Source: Verrucomicrobiota bacterium
GTDB taxonomy: Bacteria; Verrucomicrobiota; Verrucomicrobiia; Limisphaerales; UBA1319
Assembly (NCBI GenBank): GCA_022709905.1
Contig: JAKLHY010000037.1
Location: 1-64,000, forward strand
Direction of reading: 5' to 3'
DNA: 64,000 nucleotides
Position 1 is the first letter of the stretch. Every line of letters begins with the position of its first letter. The position numbers and the translations under genes were made by a program. Below, in pieces: positions 34,055-42,671 of this stretch. Under the pieces are notes generated by a model. That model searched no databases. It saw only the letters and a program-made list of their open reading frames with translations, and was not told the DNA's origin.

Positions 34055-35074
34055 ATGAGTGAGCGGCTTGTCTCAGATGTATTAATTAAACCCGATCCAG
34101 TGTTGGAACTGACGCTGAGGCCGTCCCTCTTCTCCGAGTTTACCGGCCAAAACAAGGTTAAAGAACGTCTGGAGATCGCCGTGCAAGCCGCCCGACAGCG
34201 GGAAGAACCTCTGGACCACCTTCTTTTAAGTGGCCCGCCGGGTCTGGGCAAAACCACCCTCGCCAATATTTTGGCGAAGGCCATGGGGGCCAACGTCAAA
34301 TCCACGAGCGGCCCCACGATCGAAAAAGCGGGCGACCTGGCGGGGTTGCTTACCAACCTGGAACCCGGCGACGTTCTGTTTATCGATGAAATCCATCGTC
34401 TTCAAAAAACGATCGAGGAATACCTCTATCCCGCCATGGAGGATTTCAAGCTGGACATCATCATCGACCAGGGACCCAACGCTCGAAGTGTCCGCCTCAA
34501 TCTGCCCCGCTTTACCCTCATCGGGGCCACAACCCGGAGCGGTTTGCTCACTTCGCCGCTTTTAAGCCGCTTCCCGATCAAAGAACGGGTGGATTACTAT
34601 CAGGCCGAGGATTTGCAGCAAATCGTCCTCCGCTCGGCTCGCCTCCTCGCAGTGACCATCGACACCGCCGGCGCCTTCGAGATCGCCCGGCGCAGCCGGG
34701 GAACCCCTCGCATCTCCAACAACTTGTTGCGACGGGTCCGGGATTATGCCCAAGTCCGCGGCGACGGCACCATTACCGCCGAGGTGGCCGACAAGGCCCT
34801 GGCCCTGCTCGATATCGACAAAAATGGGCTCGATGAAATGGACATCCGGATCCTGGAAACCATCATTCGGAAATTCGGCGGCGGTCCGGTTGGCATCGGG
34901 GCCCTGGCGGTCGCCGTCGGGGAAGAACCTGATACCCTCGAGGAAGTCTACGAACCGTATCTGATCATGGAGGGTTACCTGAATCGCACCCCGCAAGGCC
35001 GCGTGGCCACCGAGCTTATCTCGCGCAAACTAGGCCTGCAACGCCCGCCGGATAAACAAGGCCGCCTGCTTTGA
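34055..35074 (+). CDS. ruvB: Holliday junction branch-migration DNA helicase RuvB
   Basis: 339 residues from ATG 34055, the normal RuvB length; the same frame is open to 33701 but that part is repeat DNA. GPPGLGKTT at 60-68 is Walker A, DEIHR at 111-115 Walker B, GATTRSGLL carries sensor 1, and RSRGTPRISNNLLRRVRDYA is the sensor 2 region. The C-terminal winged helix contains GGGPVGIGALA and TPQGR. RuvB hexamers pump DNA through RuvA at Holliday junctions. ruvA and ruvC are not in this window. Confidence 0.96.
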   Translation: MSERLVSDVLIKPDPVLELTLRPSLFSEFTGQNKVKERLEIAVQAARQREEPLDHLLLSGPPGLGKTTLANILAKAMGANVKSTSGPTIEKAGDLAGLLTNLEPGDVLFIDEIHRLQKTIEEYLYPAMEDFKLDIIIDQGPNARSVRLNLPRFTLIGATTRSGLLTSPLLSRFPIKERVDYYQAEDLQQIVLRSARLLAVTIDTAGAFEIARRSRGTPRISNNLLRRVRDYAQVRGDGTITAEVADKALALLDIDKNGLDEMDIRILETIIRKFGGGPVGIGALAVAVGEEPDTLEEVYEPYLIMEGYLNRTPQGRVATELISRKLGLQRPPDKQGRLL

Positions 35075-35122
35075 CTCCGTCGAAGGCTCTCCCGCATCGC
35101 GAGAAATTGGCGCCCCACTTCG

Positions 35123-36145
35123 TTAGCCCGTCCTCCGGGACATCATGGAATTCCAGCAGGCCGTCGCATGTTCCATCTCCGTGCCTCGCGCGGGTATTTG
35201 GCCAAAAAGATCACGGATATACCGGCCCAAGGTTTCGTTGGTGGGACCATAGCCCCGATCGTAAATATAGTGCTCCAGATCGACCAGCATCTGGTCCGCG
35301 GTCGAATACCGTTGCTCGGGATCCCGGGCCAGCGCCCGATGCAAGATCTCATTCAGCCGCAGGTCCACCCGCGAATCCAATAGCCGAAAATCGGGGATCG
35401 GCATGCGCAAAATACGATCGCGGGACAACTCGGGGGTGTCGCCCTGAAAAGGATTTCGTCCCAACAATAACGAAGCCAGCACTACCCCGGTCGAAAATAG
35501 ATCCGATCGACGGTCCGTAATTCGAAAACTCGCTTGCTCCGGACTCATGAAATCCGCCTTCCCGGCCACCACTTCCCCCTCCTGGTCTTGAAGAAAACCT
35601 CGAGCCTTGGCAATGCCAAAGTCCGTCAACTTCACGTCCCCCTCGAAGGCGATCAAAATGTTCTTTGAACTGACATCGCGATGCACAATGCCCAGGGGGG
35701 TTCCGTCACGGTCCGTCTTGCCATGCGCGTAGCTCAATCCGCGCGTCACCCGGCTGGCTATAAACACCGCCAGTTCCATCGGCAGAGCCTGCTCCAGTCC
35801 GCGCAATCGCTCCTGTAATTCCTCGAGATTCACCCCGCGAATGAGCTCCATCGCTATGTAATATCGCCCCTCGGTCTCGCCAAGATGATACGTCTGAACG
35901 ATGTTGGTGTGAATCAGATCGGCCACAAGTCGGGCCTCGCCGATAAAATTCTCGATAAAGAGCTTCTGATCGGTAAATGACTGTCGTATGACTTTGATAG
36001 CCAGTCGTTTGGTGAATCCGCGCGCTCCGTGTTGCTCGGCCTCGTAGACCACGCCCATGCCGCCTTCGTGCAATTTGCGCACGACGTGATAGCGGAACTC
36101 GCCTTGAATCGAGAACAGCACGGACATGCGATTGATGTTGTGCAT
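35123..36145 (-). CDS. Serine/threonine protein kinase (PknB-like)
   Basis: 340 residues from ATG 36145; ATG 36241 would add 32 residues that look non-coding. The kinase domain fills residues 15-300: glycine loop LHEGGMGVVY (25-34), Lys51 in AIKVI, catalytic loop HRDVSSKN (155-162) and DFGIAKA (175-181). The usual Lys-Pro after HRD-Leu is replaced by VSSKN, a variant like the HRDVSPxN type of myxobacterial kinases. No transmembrane segment or sensor domain is attached, so it is probably cytosolic. It is convergent with ruvB (48-bp gap) and divergent from the HU gene. Confidence 0.88.
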   Translation of the reverse strand: MHNINRMSVLFSIQGEFRYHVVRKLHEGGMGVVYEAEQHGARGFTKRLAIKVIRQSFTDQKLFIENFIGEARLVADLIHTNIVQTYHLGETEGRYYIAMELIRGVNLEELQERLRGLEQALPMELAVFIASRVTRGLSYAHGKTDRDGTPLGIVHRDVSSKNILIAFEGDVKLTDFGIAKARGFLQDQEGEVVAGKADFMSPEQASFRITDRRSDLFSTGVVLASLLLGRNPFQGDTPELSRDRILRMPIPDFRLLDSRVDLRLNEILHRALARDPEQRYSTADQMLVDLEHYIYDRGYGPTNETLGRYIRDLFGQIPARGTEMEHATACWNSMMSRRTG

Positions 36146-36223
36146 TGGAGGAAGTCTGTCAAGACCGAGCTTTGAAAAACCCAGCAAAAACGAGGTTTTC
36201 CTGTGAGAATGCGCATTTTTTTC

Positions 36224-36244
36224 CTTGCGTCTCCGAGGCAAGGC
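36224..36244. promoter_or_regulatory. Inverted repeat between the kinase and HU genes
   Basis: CCTTGC and GCAAGG form a 6-bp inverted repeat with a 9-bp spacer in the divergent intergenic region, some 57 nt upstream of the HU start. It is an operator candidate only. Confidence 0.25.
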
Positions 36245-36300
36245 GCTTTAATTGAAGCGAGTCTATCATGACTTCAGCTAACCCAAAATTATAAAAAAAT

Positions 36301-36588
36301 ATGGCAAAACCATTGACCAAGTCCCAGATCGCCGCCGCGATTGCTGACAAAACTGGTGTCACAAAGAAGAGCGCATCCGAAGTTCTGGATTTTCTGGCGG
36401 AGCTGGCGTACAAGAACGCCAAGAACACGTTCACCCTGCCGGGCATTGGCAAGCTGGTGCTTGTGAATCGCAAAGCCCGCCTCGGCCGTAATCCGGCCAC
36501 GGGCGAGCAGATCAAGATTCCCGCCAAGAAGGTCGTGAAATTCCGCGTGGCCAAAGCCGCCAAGGACGCGATCCTGGGCACCAAGTAA
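36301..36588 (+). CDS. HU-family DNA-binding protein
   Basis: 95 residues, the standard length. The N-terminal helices (LTKSQIAAAIADKTGVTKKS) and TLPGIGKLVL are typical, and the DNA-binding arm carries RKARLGRNPATGEQIKIPAK. The C-terminus is Lys-rich (VVKFRVAKAAKDAILG). It dimerises and bends DNA in the nucleoid. It is monocistronic, with a strong terminator 20 nt after the stop. Confidence 0.93.
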   Translation: MAKPLTKSQIAAAIADKTGVTKKSASEVLDFLAELAYKNAKNTFTLPGIGKLVLVNRKARLGRNPATGEQIKIPAKKVVKFRVAKAAKDAILGTK

Positions 36589-36607
36589 ACGGGTTTTCAA
36601 CCAACAG

Positions 36608-36640
36608 GCACTCTGTTCGCGCAGAGTGCTTTTTTATTTT
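36608..36640 (+). terminator. Intrinsic terminator of the HU gene
   Basis: GCACTCTG at 36608-36615 and CAGAGTGC at 36622-36629 form a perfect 8-bp stem with loop TTCGCG, followed by TTTTTTATTTT. It ends 34 nt before the next gene's ATG, so that gene needs its own promoter or read-through. Confidence 0.93.
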
Positions 36641-36673
36641 CCGAGGGCCGGCGGGTGGCCCCGGCATGAATCA

Positions 36674-37675
36674 ATGAAAATTGCGATGGTAGGCTGTGGT
36701 GCTTTGGGCTGCTTTTATGCCGCCCGGCTGAACCGGGTGTTGCCTGATGTTCATTTCCTGCTTCGCTCGGATTTTGCCCACGTCCGCGACCACGGACTCC
36801 GGATTGAGAGCGTGGATGGTGATTTCTTTCTGCGCCCGCGTTGCGCCATTGCTGCCGAGGAAATCGGGCCTTGCGACGTGGTATTCATCGGGCTGAAAAC
36901 GACCGCCAATGATCAGCTGGGCCGATTATTGCCTCCTCTGGTGACCCGGCACACGCTGATCGTCACCCTCCAAAACGGCCTGGGCAACGAGGAACAATTG
37001 AGCGTCCTTTTTGGACCGGACAACATCCTGGGCGGGCTTTGTTTTGTCTGTGTGAACCGCCTGTCCCCGGGACACATTCGGCACACAGCCTATGGGCGGA
37101 TCGTCCTGGGCGAATTTGGACGTCGTTCACAATCTCGAACGCGCGCCTTGTCCGGGGAGTTTTTGAAGGCGGGCATCCCGTGCGAAGTCACTGACGATTT
37201 GGCCCGCGCCCACTGGGAAAAACTGATCTGGAACATCCCATTCAACGGCCTGGGCGTTGCCGGTGCGGCGGGATATGAGGCGGTCTGCGAGGGTGTTCCC
37301 AGCCCGCGAGTTCCCTTAGGACCCTGTCTGCCCACCGATCAGTTGCTTGCCGATGCCCGATGGGAAGCTCTGGTTCGTGACCTGATGCGGGAAGTGATCG
37401 CAGCCGGCAGGGCCTTGGGCCATGATATTGATCACGGATTGGCGGAACTGAACATCGATCGCACCCGTTCGATGGGGCCTTACCGAGCCTCTACCTTGCT
37501 GGATTTTGAACGCGGCCTGCCGATTGAATTGGAAAGCCTGTTCCTAACACCTCTCCGATGGGCTGAACAGGCCGGTGTCCCCATGCCCCGTCTTTCGGCG
37601 TTATGCCGTCTCCTGGTCCAACTCGATTCGCATCGCGCCAGCATAGCCGCTGAAATCCGGAAACCTGGGGCCTGA
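36674..37675 (+). CDS. panE: 2-dehydropantoate 2-reductase-like oxidoreductase
   Basis: 333 residues from ATG 36674, where MKIAMVGCGALGCFYAARL gives the Rossmann GxGxxG at the N-terminus; an ATG at 36626 lies in the terminator. GLKTT and the substrate helix HWEKLIWNIPFNGLG match ketopantoate reductase (ApbA/PanE), which makes pantoate for CoA with NADPH. Several paralogues of unknown substrate share these motifs, so the symbol is tentative. It stands alone. Confidence 0.8.
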   Translation: MKIAMVGCGALGCFYAARLNRVLPDVHFLLRSDFAHVRDHGLRIESVDGDFFLRPRCAIAAEEIGPCDVVFIGLKTTANDQLGRLLPPLVTRHTLIVTLQNGLGNEEQLSVLFGPDNILGGLCFVCVNRLSPGHIRHTAYGRIVLGEFGRRSQSRTRALSGEFLKAGIPCEVTDDLARAHWEKLIWNIPFNGLGVAGAAGYEAVCEGVPSPRVPLGPCLPTDQLLADARWEALVRDLMREVIAAGRALGHDIDHGLAELNIDRTRSMGPYRASTLLDFERGLPIELESLFLTPLRWAEQAGVPMPRLSALCRLLVQLDSHRASIAAEIRKPGA

Positions 37676-37834
37676 ATTGACACTTCTGGATCCAATCAGA
37701 GCGCGGCTGTGTCGAAGACCGCCGCTACAACGCGCTCAAGGGAGAAGTCGTTCGAACCATCCATACCGCCGTGACTGGTGCGATGGCTGCGACCGGCTTT
37801 CAGTTCAGTCGCGCTCCGAAGGATCGCCGTAGTG

Positions 37835-38824
37835 CTAACCGCTCTGGGGTCCGCCCGCTTGGATCTGCAGATATGTCACCCGGGTTTCGGCTGTCAACGA
37901 GACCTTTTCCAGGCAGGCGGGAATCATACAGAACTGGCCTGGCCGAAGGCTGACTTGCAGTTCTTGATGCCTCACGACGAGCCTCCCTTCGACCAATCCA
38001 AGAACCGATACCGCTGGAGCGCTCAGATAAACGCGCTGCCCGCGCCGTATTTGCAGGGCATGCACTGAAAACAGGGGATCCTCCAAGAGGAACCGGAGCT
38101 TGACGGTAGCCGATCGTGAAAACTTGCTCTGAATCAGGCCCGGCTCGAAGTCGTTGAAATCGATCGAGGCCATGGCTTGATCGATGTGCAACTGCCGGGG
38201 CTGGCCATCCAAACCGACGCGGTTCCAGTCAAAAACCCGGTAGGTTGTGTCCGAGTTCTGTTGAATCTCGAACAGAACGACGCCTGCGCCCAATCCATGA
38301 ACCCGGCCGCTCGGCAGCCACATCGCGTCGCCTGCCCGAACGGGAATCTGATGAAAACAATCAGCCACCGTTCCCTGCTGAAGCCGCTGTTCGAATTCGG
38401 CTTGCTGAACACCCTGCTTCAGGCCGGCAAACAACCGGGCGTCAGGTGCCGTATCGGTGACATACCACATTTCGCTCTTGGGATCACCGTGGAGGCTGCC
38501 GGCGATGGCTGCCGGCGGGTGGACCTGCAAGGAGAGATCAGCGCGAGCATCCAGAATCTTGATCAGCAGAGGAAACCGGCCGTTTAAGGGAGCGGCGGCA
38601 CCCATCAGGGCCTCGCCATGCTGTTCCATCAACCAGCGCAGATCCCGTCCCGCCCAGGGGCCGTTCTCAATCACACTGACCACGTCGGTTCGATCGCTGA
38701 TTTCCCAGGATTCGCCAATGGGAACATCGGGGGGCAAGGCTTTTCCGTAAAGCTCGGCCATCTTGCGTCCACCCCACACCCGCTCCATGAAAACCGGGCG
38801 AAAACAGAGAGGATACAGGCTCAT
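37835..38824 (-). CDS. manA: Mannose-6-phosphate isomerase, class I
   Basis: 329 residues. It interconverts fructose-6-phosphate and mannose-6-phosphate. Zinc ligands and active-site segments are visible: SLQVHPP at about 97-103, KSEMWYV near 116, and SGRVHGLGAGVVLFEIQQNSD with the third histidine. It starts in an ATGA overlap with the end of accA, so it is the last gene of the adk-fmt-accA-manA run. The mannose product could feed the sugar-surface genes at the end of the window, but that link is inference. Confidence 0.9.
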   Translation of the reverse strand: MSLYPLCFRPVFMERVWGGRKMAELYGKALPPDVPIGESWEISDRTDVVSVIENGPWAGRDLRWLMEQHGEALMGAAAPLNGRFPLLIKILDARADLSLQVHPPAAIAGSLHGDPKSEMWYVTDTAPDARLFAGLKQGVQQAEFEQRLQQGTVADCFHQIPVRAGDAMWLPSGRVHGLGAGVVLFEIQQNSDTTYRVFDWNRVGLDGQPRQLHIDQAMASIDFNDFEPGLIQSKFSRSATVKLRFLLEDPLFSVHALQIRRGQRVYLSAPAVSVLGLVEGRLVVRHQELQVSLRPGQFCMIPACLEKVSLTAETRVTYLQIQAGGPQSG

Positions 38825-39831
38825 GCAACCTCTCCGGGGGGCAGTTCGGCGGCTGGTGTCCTGGTTTTTTCGAGAAAATGTCCAAAAAGCCGGTATTTCT
38901 CATAGCGCCGTTGAAGACGTTCCCGGGCCGGCATCTGCAATAGCTCCTGAAGGTTCTTGATCAAACAATCCCTCAAGGTGACTGCCGTGGCGGCAGGCTC
39001 CTGATGGGCGCCGCCGAGAGGTTCGGGGACGATTTCGTCCACCAATCCCAAAGCGTGCAAATCCCGCGCCGTTATTTTCAGGGCTTCCGCAGCCTTAGAG
39101 GCCGCCGAACGGTCTTTCCAGAGAATGGCCGCGCAACCCTCCGGGCTGATGACGGAATAATAGGCATTCTCGAGGATCAATATGCGATCAGCCACACCAA
39201 TCCCCAGCGCGCCCCCGGAACCTCCTTCGCCGATGACCGCGGCCAGCACCGGCACCTCCAGGAGCATCATCTCGCGCAAGTTTACGGCAATGGCCTCGGC
39301 GATGTGTCGTTCCTCGGCGCCAATCCCGGGATAGGCGCCCGCGGTGTCGATCAGCGTGATGATGGGAAGGTTGAATTTATTCGCCAGGCGCATCAATCGC
39401 AGCGCCTTTCGATAGCCCTCGGGATGCGCGGATCCAAAATTTCTCAGGATGTTCTCCTTGGTATCGCGGCCCTTCTGGGTTCCAATCACCATCACTCGAA
39501 AATCGCCCAAGCGCGCCAGTCCCCCCACCATCGCCCGGTCATCGGCATATAGCCGATCCCCATGCAGCTCGGAATAATCCTTAAAGGCCAACCGAATATA
39601 GTCGAGGGTGTAGGGACGTTTTGGATGGCGGGCAATCTGAACCCGCTGCCATGCGGTCAACTCGGAGTAGACCTGTTTCCGGGTCTCTTCGATTTTGGTT
39701 TCAATCTTTTGAATCTCCTCATCCAACTGGATGCCCATGCCGTAGGTTTCCGGATGTTTTTTAAGTTCATCCAGTTTGCGCTGGAGTTCGAAGATTGGCT
39801 TCTCGAAATCGAGTTGATGCTTCATAGCCAT
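38821..39831 (-). CDS. accA: Acetyl-CoA carboxylase carboxyltransferase subunit alpha
   Basis: 336 residues from ATG 39831 (ATG 39825 also possible; ATG 39867 would overlap fmt). It is part of the enzyme making malonyl-CoA for fatty acids. The N-terminus HQLDFEKPIFELQRKLDEL is the AccA signature helix. LIDTAGAYPGIGAEERH and GEGGSGGALGIGVADRIL form the crotonase-like oxyanion sites. It follows fmt by 28 nt and overlaps manA by 4 nt. accD is not in the window. Confidence 0.94.
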   Translation of the reverse strand: MAMKHQLDFEKPIFELQRKLDELKKHPETYGMGIQLDEEIQKIETKIEETRKQVYSELTAWQRVQIARHPKRPYTLDYIRLAFKDYSELHGDRLYADDRAMVGGLARLGDFRVMVIGTQKGRDTKENILRNFGSAHPEGYRKALRLMRLANKFNLPIITLIDTAGAYPGIGAEERHIAEAIAVNLREMMLLEVPVLAAVIGEGGSGGALGIGVADRILILENAYYSVISPEGCAAILWKDRSAASKAAEALKITARDLHALGLVDEIVPEPLGGAHQEPAATAVTLRDCLIKNLQELLQMPARERLQRRYEKYRLFGHFLEKTRTPAAELPPGEVA

Positions 39832-39859
39832 GGCCGATACTGTAACGCTACAGGCCCTC

Positions 39860-40828
39860 TCAGGCAACGTTGAAACCGGGCTGAAACATGACCGCCGGTT
39901 CCAAACGGAAACCCGCCAGGAATTCCTTGATCTTCATGCGCCGTTTGCCTTCCCGCTGGAGTTCCAAAAACCGCAAGGCTCCCAGGCCACAGCCCACCAC
40001 CAAACCTTCCGGATCTGATCGAATCACCTGCCCCGCGGGCGCCTCGGCAGCCTCCACCACCTCCGCCTCCCAGAACTTAATCATCACCAGACCCGATGGA
40101 CCCGGAACAAAAGAAAAACTGCCCGGCCATGGGTTGAAGGCGCGAATGCGGCAAGCGATCTCGCCGGCCGGAAGGCTCCAGTTGATTCGGCCATCTTCCT
40201 TGGTGATTTTTCTGGCGTAGGTTGCCCCTTCGGCGGATTGAGAAATCAAGGGCAACCGACCCGCGACGTACTCGGGAATGGTTTGCAGCAACAAGCGCCC
40301 TCCCAAGTCGGCCAAACGATCATGAAGTGTCTGCGCGTTATCGTCTGGCCGGATGGGCGTTGTTTCCCATTTCAGCATGGGGCCCGTATCGAGGCCTTCA
40401 TCGATCTTCATGATGGTCACCCCGGACTCCGGGTCGCCGTTGAGGATCGCCCATTGGATGGGACTAGCCCCTCGGTATCGCGGCAGCAAAGAGGCGTGCA
40501 CATTCAAACAGCCATACTGGGGGAGAGAAAGAATTGCGGGAGGCAAAATCTGTCCATAAGCCGCCACCACAATCAGATCGGGCTCCCATCCGGCGATCGT
40601 CCGGATCGATTCCTCGGCCCGCAAGCGAATTGGCTGGTAAACGGTCCATCCATATTTCTGCGCGGTGACCTTGACCGGAGGCGGACTCAATTGAAGATCC
40701 CGGCCTTTGGGACGATCCGGCTGAGTCACCACTGCAAGCATCTGATACTCGGGAACCTTCGCCAAGGCCTCCAGGACCGGGCAGGCCAGGTCGGCGGTCC
40801 CCATGAAAACAATGCGCAACGGATCCAT
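39860..40828 (-). CDS. fmt: Methionyl-tRNA formyltransferase
   Basis: 322 residues. It formylates initiator Met-tRNA using 10-formyltetrahydrofolate. FMGTADLACPVLEAL begins the N-terminal domain; NVHASLLPRYRGASPIQWAI contains the formyl-donor SLLPRYRG motif, and VTIMKIDEGLDTGPML completes the active site. The C-terminal OB-fold domain is complete. It lies 17 nt after the adenylate-kinase-like gene and 28 nt before accA. Confidence 0.95.
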   Translation of the reverse strand: MDPLRIVFMGTADLACPVLEALAKVPEYQMLAVVTQPDRPKGRDLQLSPPPVKVTAQKYGWTVYQPIRLRAEESIRTIAGWEPDLIVVAAYGQILPPAILSLPQYGCLNVHASLLPRYRGASPIQWAILNGDPESGVTIMKIDEGLDTGPMLKWETTPIRPDDNAQTLHDRLADLGGRLLLQTIPEYVAGRLPLISQSAEGATYARKITKEDGRINWSLPAGEIACRIRAFNPWPGSFSFVPGPSGLVMIKFWEAEVVEAAEAPAGQVIRSDPEGLVVGCGLGALRFLELQREGKRRMKIKEFLAGFRLEPAVMFQPGFNVA

Positions 40829-40845
40829 AGGGCGGCCTTCCCGTG

Positions 40846-41472
40846 CTAAGACGGCCGACTGAATGTCCAGGAATTGGGATCGAACTGCCCTTCCCGTCGG
40901 GCAACCACTTCCAGGATGTTGTGAAGAACCTGGATGGGAGTCAGGGTTGCGTCGATCTGAATGACAAGCTTCGGGCCATAAAAATCAAGGACCGGCCGAG
41001 TCTCGTTTTCATAGGTCTCCAGCCGCCGTCGAATCACCTCCAGACTCGCGTCGTCCAGTCGGTTCTCCCGCAAGGCGCGCCGCTGTAATCGTTCCACCAG
41101 CTTATTGCGATCGGCGCAAAGCAGATTGAACACCGCCTTCACATTCAGGGTGTCCTCCAGGAGTTTGGCCTGAGCCAGGTTGCGCGGAATGCCGTCCAGG
41201 ATGAGCGTGTCCCGCTCAGGCCGAAACTGGCCTGCCTGTTCCCGTTTCTTGATGGACTCGTGCCACAAGCGAACGGTGTATTCGTCCGGAACCAACTGCC
41301 CGCGGGCCGAATAATCGAGAAAAATCCGCCCTAATTCGCTATCGACAGTCAGGCTTCGGAAAACGTCCCCGCAGGAATTATGAAAGAAGTTGGGCACGAC
41401 TCCGAGAACCTTGCCCTGCGTCCCCTTCCCCGCCCCGGGGGCGCCAAAGAGTAAAATGGTGCTGTATTTCAT
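40846..41472 (-). CDS. adk: Adenylate kinase-like nucleoside monophosphate kinase
   Basis: 208 residues. FGAPGAGKGTQ at 9-19 is the P-loop. The NMP-binding site reads SCGDVFRSL where classical adenylate kinase has SxGDMLR, and LDGIPRNLAQAKLL matches DGFPR. The lid arginines are present (RRALRENRLDD), but no long zinc lid is seen. Activity on AMP is likely; another nucleotide is possible because of the altered NMP site. It is the first gene of a tightly spaced minus-strand run with fmt, accA and manA. Confidence 0.85.
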   Translation of the reverse strand: MKYSTILLFGAPGAGKGTQGKVLGVVPNFFHNSCGDVFRSLTVDSELGRIFLDYSARGQLVPDEYTVRLWHESIKKREQAGQFRPERDTLILDGIPRNLAQAKLLEDTLNVKAVFNLLCADRNKLVERLQRRALRENRLDDASLEVIRRRLETYENETRPVLDFYGPKLVIQIDATLTPIQVLHNILEVVARREGQFDPNSWTFSRPS

Positions 41473-41572
41473 GAAATCGGCATTCGCTGGCTCACCTTCA
41501 GGCTAAACAATTGCCGCGATTCCGCCCGCCGTCAAACGGGTTTTGAACGGATGATTAACTCAAGACCGAAAA

Positions 41573-42520
41573 TTATTCGTTCGCTTGTTTTTCGCGCAAC
41601 TGAACTTCGCGGATTTCATCGAAAGACAAGCTCACTTCCGGTCCTGTGTTTAACTGAATATGGAGGTCATTGGCGGTGATCCGGGCAATGCGGCGCGCAA
41701 TGTGCTCATCCCGATTCGTTCGAAATACGATGACAAAATCCTTCTCCGCCTCGCCCAGGACCACCCGGAAGAATCCAGGAAATTTGGTTTCGAAAAACCG
41801 CCGGTTCATGGTGACTTCGCCCCGGCGATAGGTGGCTGGCTGCAGCGCGGCGCCTGATCCCGACTTGGGCCGCGAAATGCTCAAAGCGCCGCCTCCGGGC
41901 GGCGGAGCTCCGGTTCCACCCGTCGAGGTATCTTCGGTGACCGCGGGCGCAGCCTCAGCCTCAACTCCAGCCCCAGGCGGAGGCAGCCCCAGAAAAACCA
42001 GCGGTCCAAGCACCGGCAGAATTGCCGAGGCGCCGCACACCATCGCCGCGGAACGGCGTCGAAAAAGCGCGATCTCCCATGCGGCAAACAAGTTGGCCAA
42101 ATACAACACTCCCAGCAGCAAAAGGCCAAGCGGTGAAGTCAATCCCGCAAAAAAACCGCCCCCCCCCTCAGGCCGCACGACCTTGGGATCGTAGCGCAAG
42201 GTATACTGATTCTTGGCCCGTTCGCGGGCCGCCCGCTTCATCTTGACTTCCAACGAGATCTCGATGAAGGGTTCCACGTGCGGCTTGATCTTCGAATCCT
42301 TGGCCAAGGCCTTCAAGGTTTCCTGGGAAAACCGCGCCCAGGGAATCCGTTCGGAAAACCCTCCCACCTCCAGCGCAATGATGAGACCGTCCTCGTTCGG
42401 GCCGGCGGTCCGTCCCTTGATGACCTCGCCATTGGTCAATTTGAATTCATCGGCCTGTGCCGGCAACATCATCCAGCCCGCCAGACCCACCAACAAAATC
42501 ATCTTCCAGAAATTTCGCAT
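41573..42520 (-). CDS. Membrane protein with an SH3-like N-terminal region, function unknown
   Basis: 315 residues from ATG 42520 (MRNFWKMILLVGLAGWMML, signal peptide); ATG 42547 adds nine residues. After the signal comes a short beta-rich region (EFKLTNGEVIKGRTAG; GFSERIPWARFSQETLKAL) typical of the SHD1/SH3-like repeats of verrucomicrobial and planctomycete exported proteins. Two hydrophobic helices follow near 120-190, then a Pro/Gly/Ala-rich linker and a beta-rich tail (FFRVVLGEAEKDFVIVFRT) that may be a second copy of the SH3-like domain. No enzyme motif. The neighbours do not suggest a role. Confidence 0.7.
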   Translation of the reverse strand: MRNFWKMILLVGLAGWMMLPAQADEFKLTNGEVIKGRTAGPNEDGLIIALEVGGFSERIPWARFSQETLKALAKDSKIKPHVEPFIEISLEVKMKRAARERAKNQYTLRYDPKVVRPEGGGGFFAGLTSPLGLLLLGVLYLANLFAAWEIALFRRRSAAMVCGASAILPVLGPLVFLGLPPPGAGVEAEAAPAVTEDTSTGGTGAPPPGGGALSISRPKSGSGAALQPATYRRGEVTMNRRFFETKFPGFFRVVLGEAEKDFVIVFRTNRDEHIARRIARITANDLHIQLNTGPEVSLSFDEIREVQLREKQANE

Positions 42521-42629
42521 GCCGGTTGTTTGATCTATCAAAGCCATGCCTCAAGAGAAAGCAAATTGTTTGCCATAAAACCAAATCGCCAAGGCCGACC
42601 AAAAACCGCGCATAAAACGACCTGGCTTA

Positions 42630-42646
42630 CATTCGCGGTTCGATTT
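42630..42646 (-). repeat. Fragment of the dispersed CGCGAAT repeat
   Basis: ATTCGCGGTTCGATTT is shared exactly with the right arm of the repeat upstream of ruvB (near 33958-33973). It lies in the gap downstream of the hybrid kinase gene and upstream of the SH3-like membrane protein gene. Flanking sequence also contains CATTGCGTTCG, which resembles a decayed second unit. Confidence 0.45.
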
Positions 42647-42671
42647 GGACATTGCGTTCGTTTGGTTTCAC

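Noticed and set aside
37690..37834. Frame reading VEDRRYNALKGEVV then MAATGFQFS between panE and manA
   Set aside because: Looks slightly coding but runs into manA antisense, has no credible start and no recognised homologue; too short to call a pseudogene.
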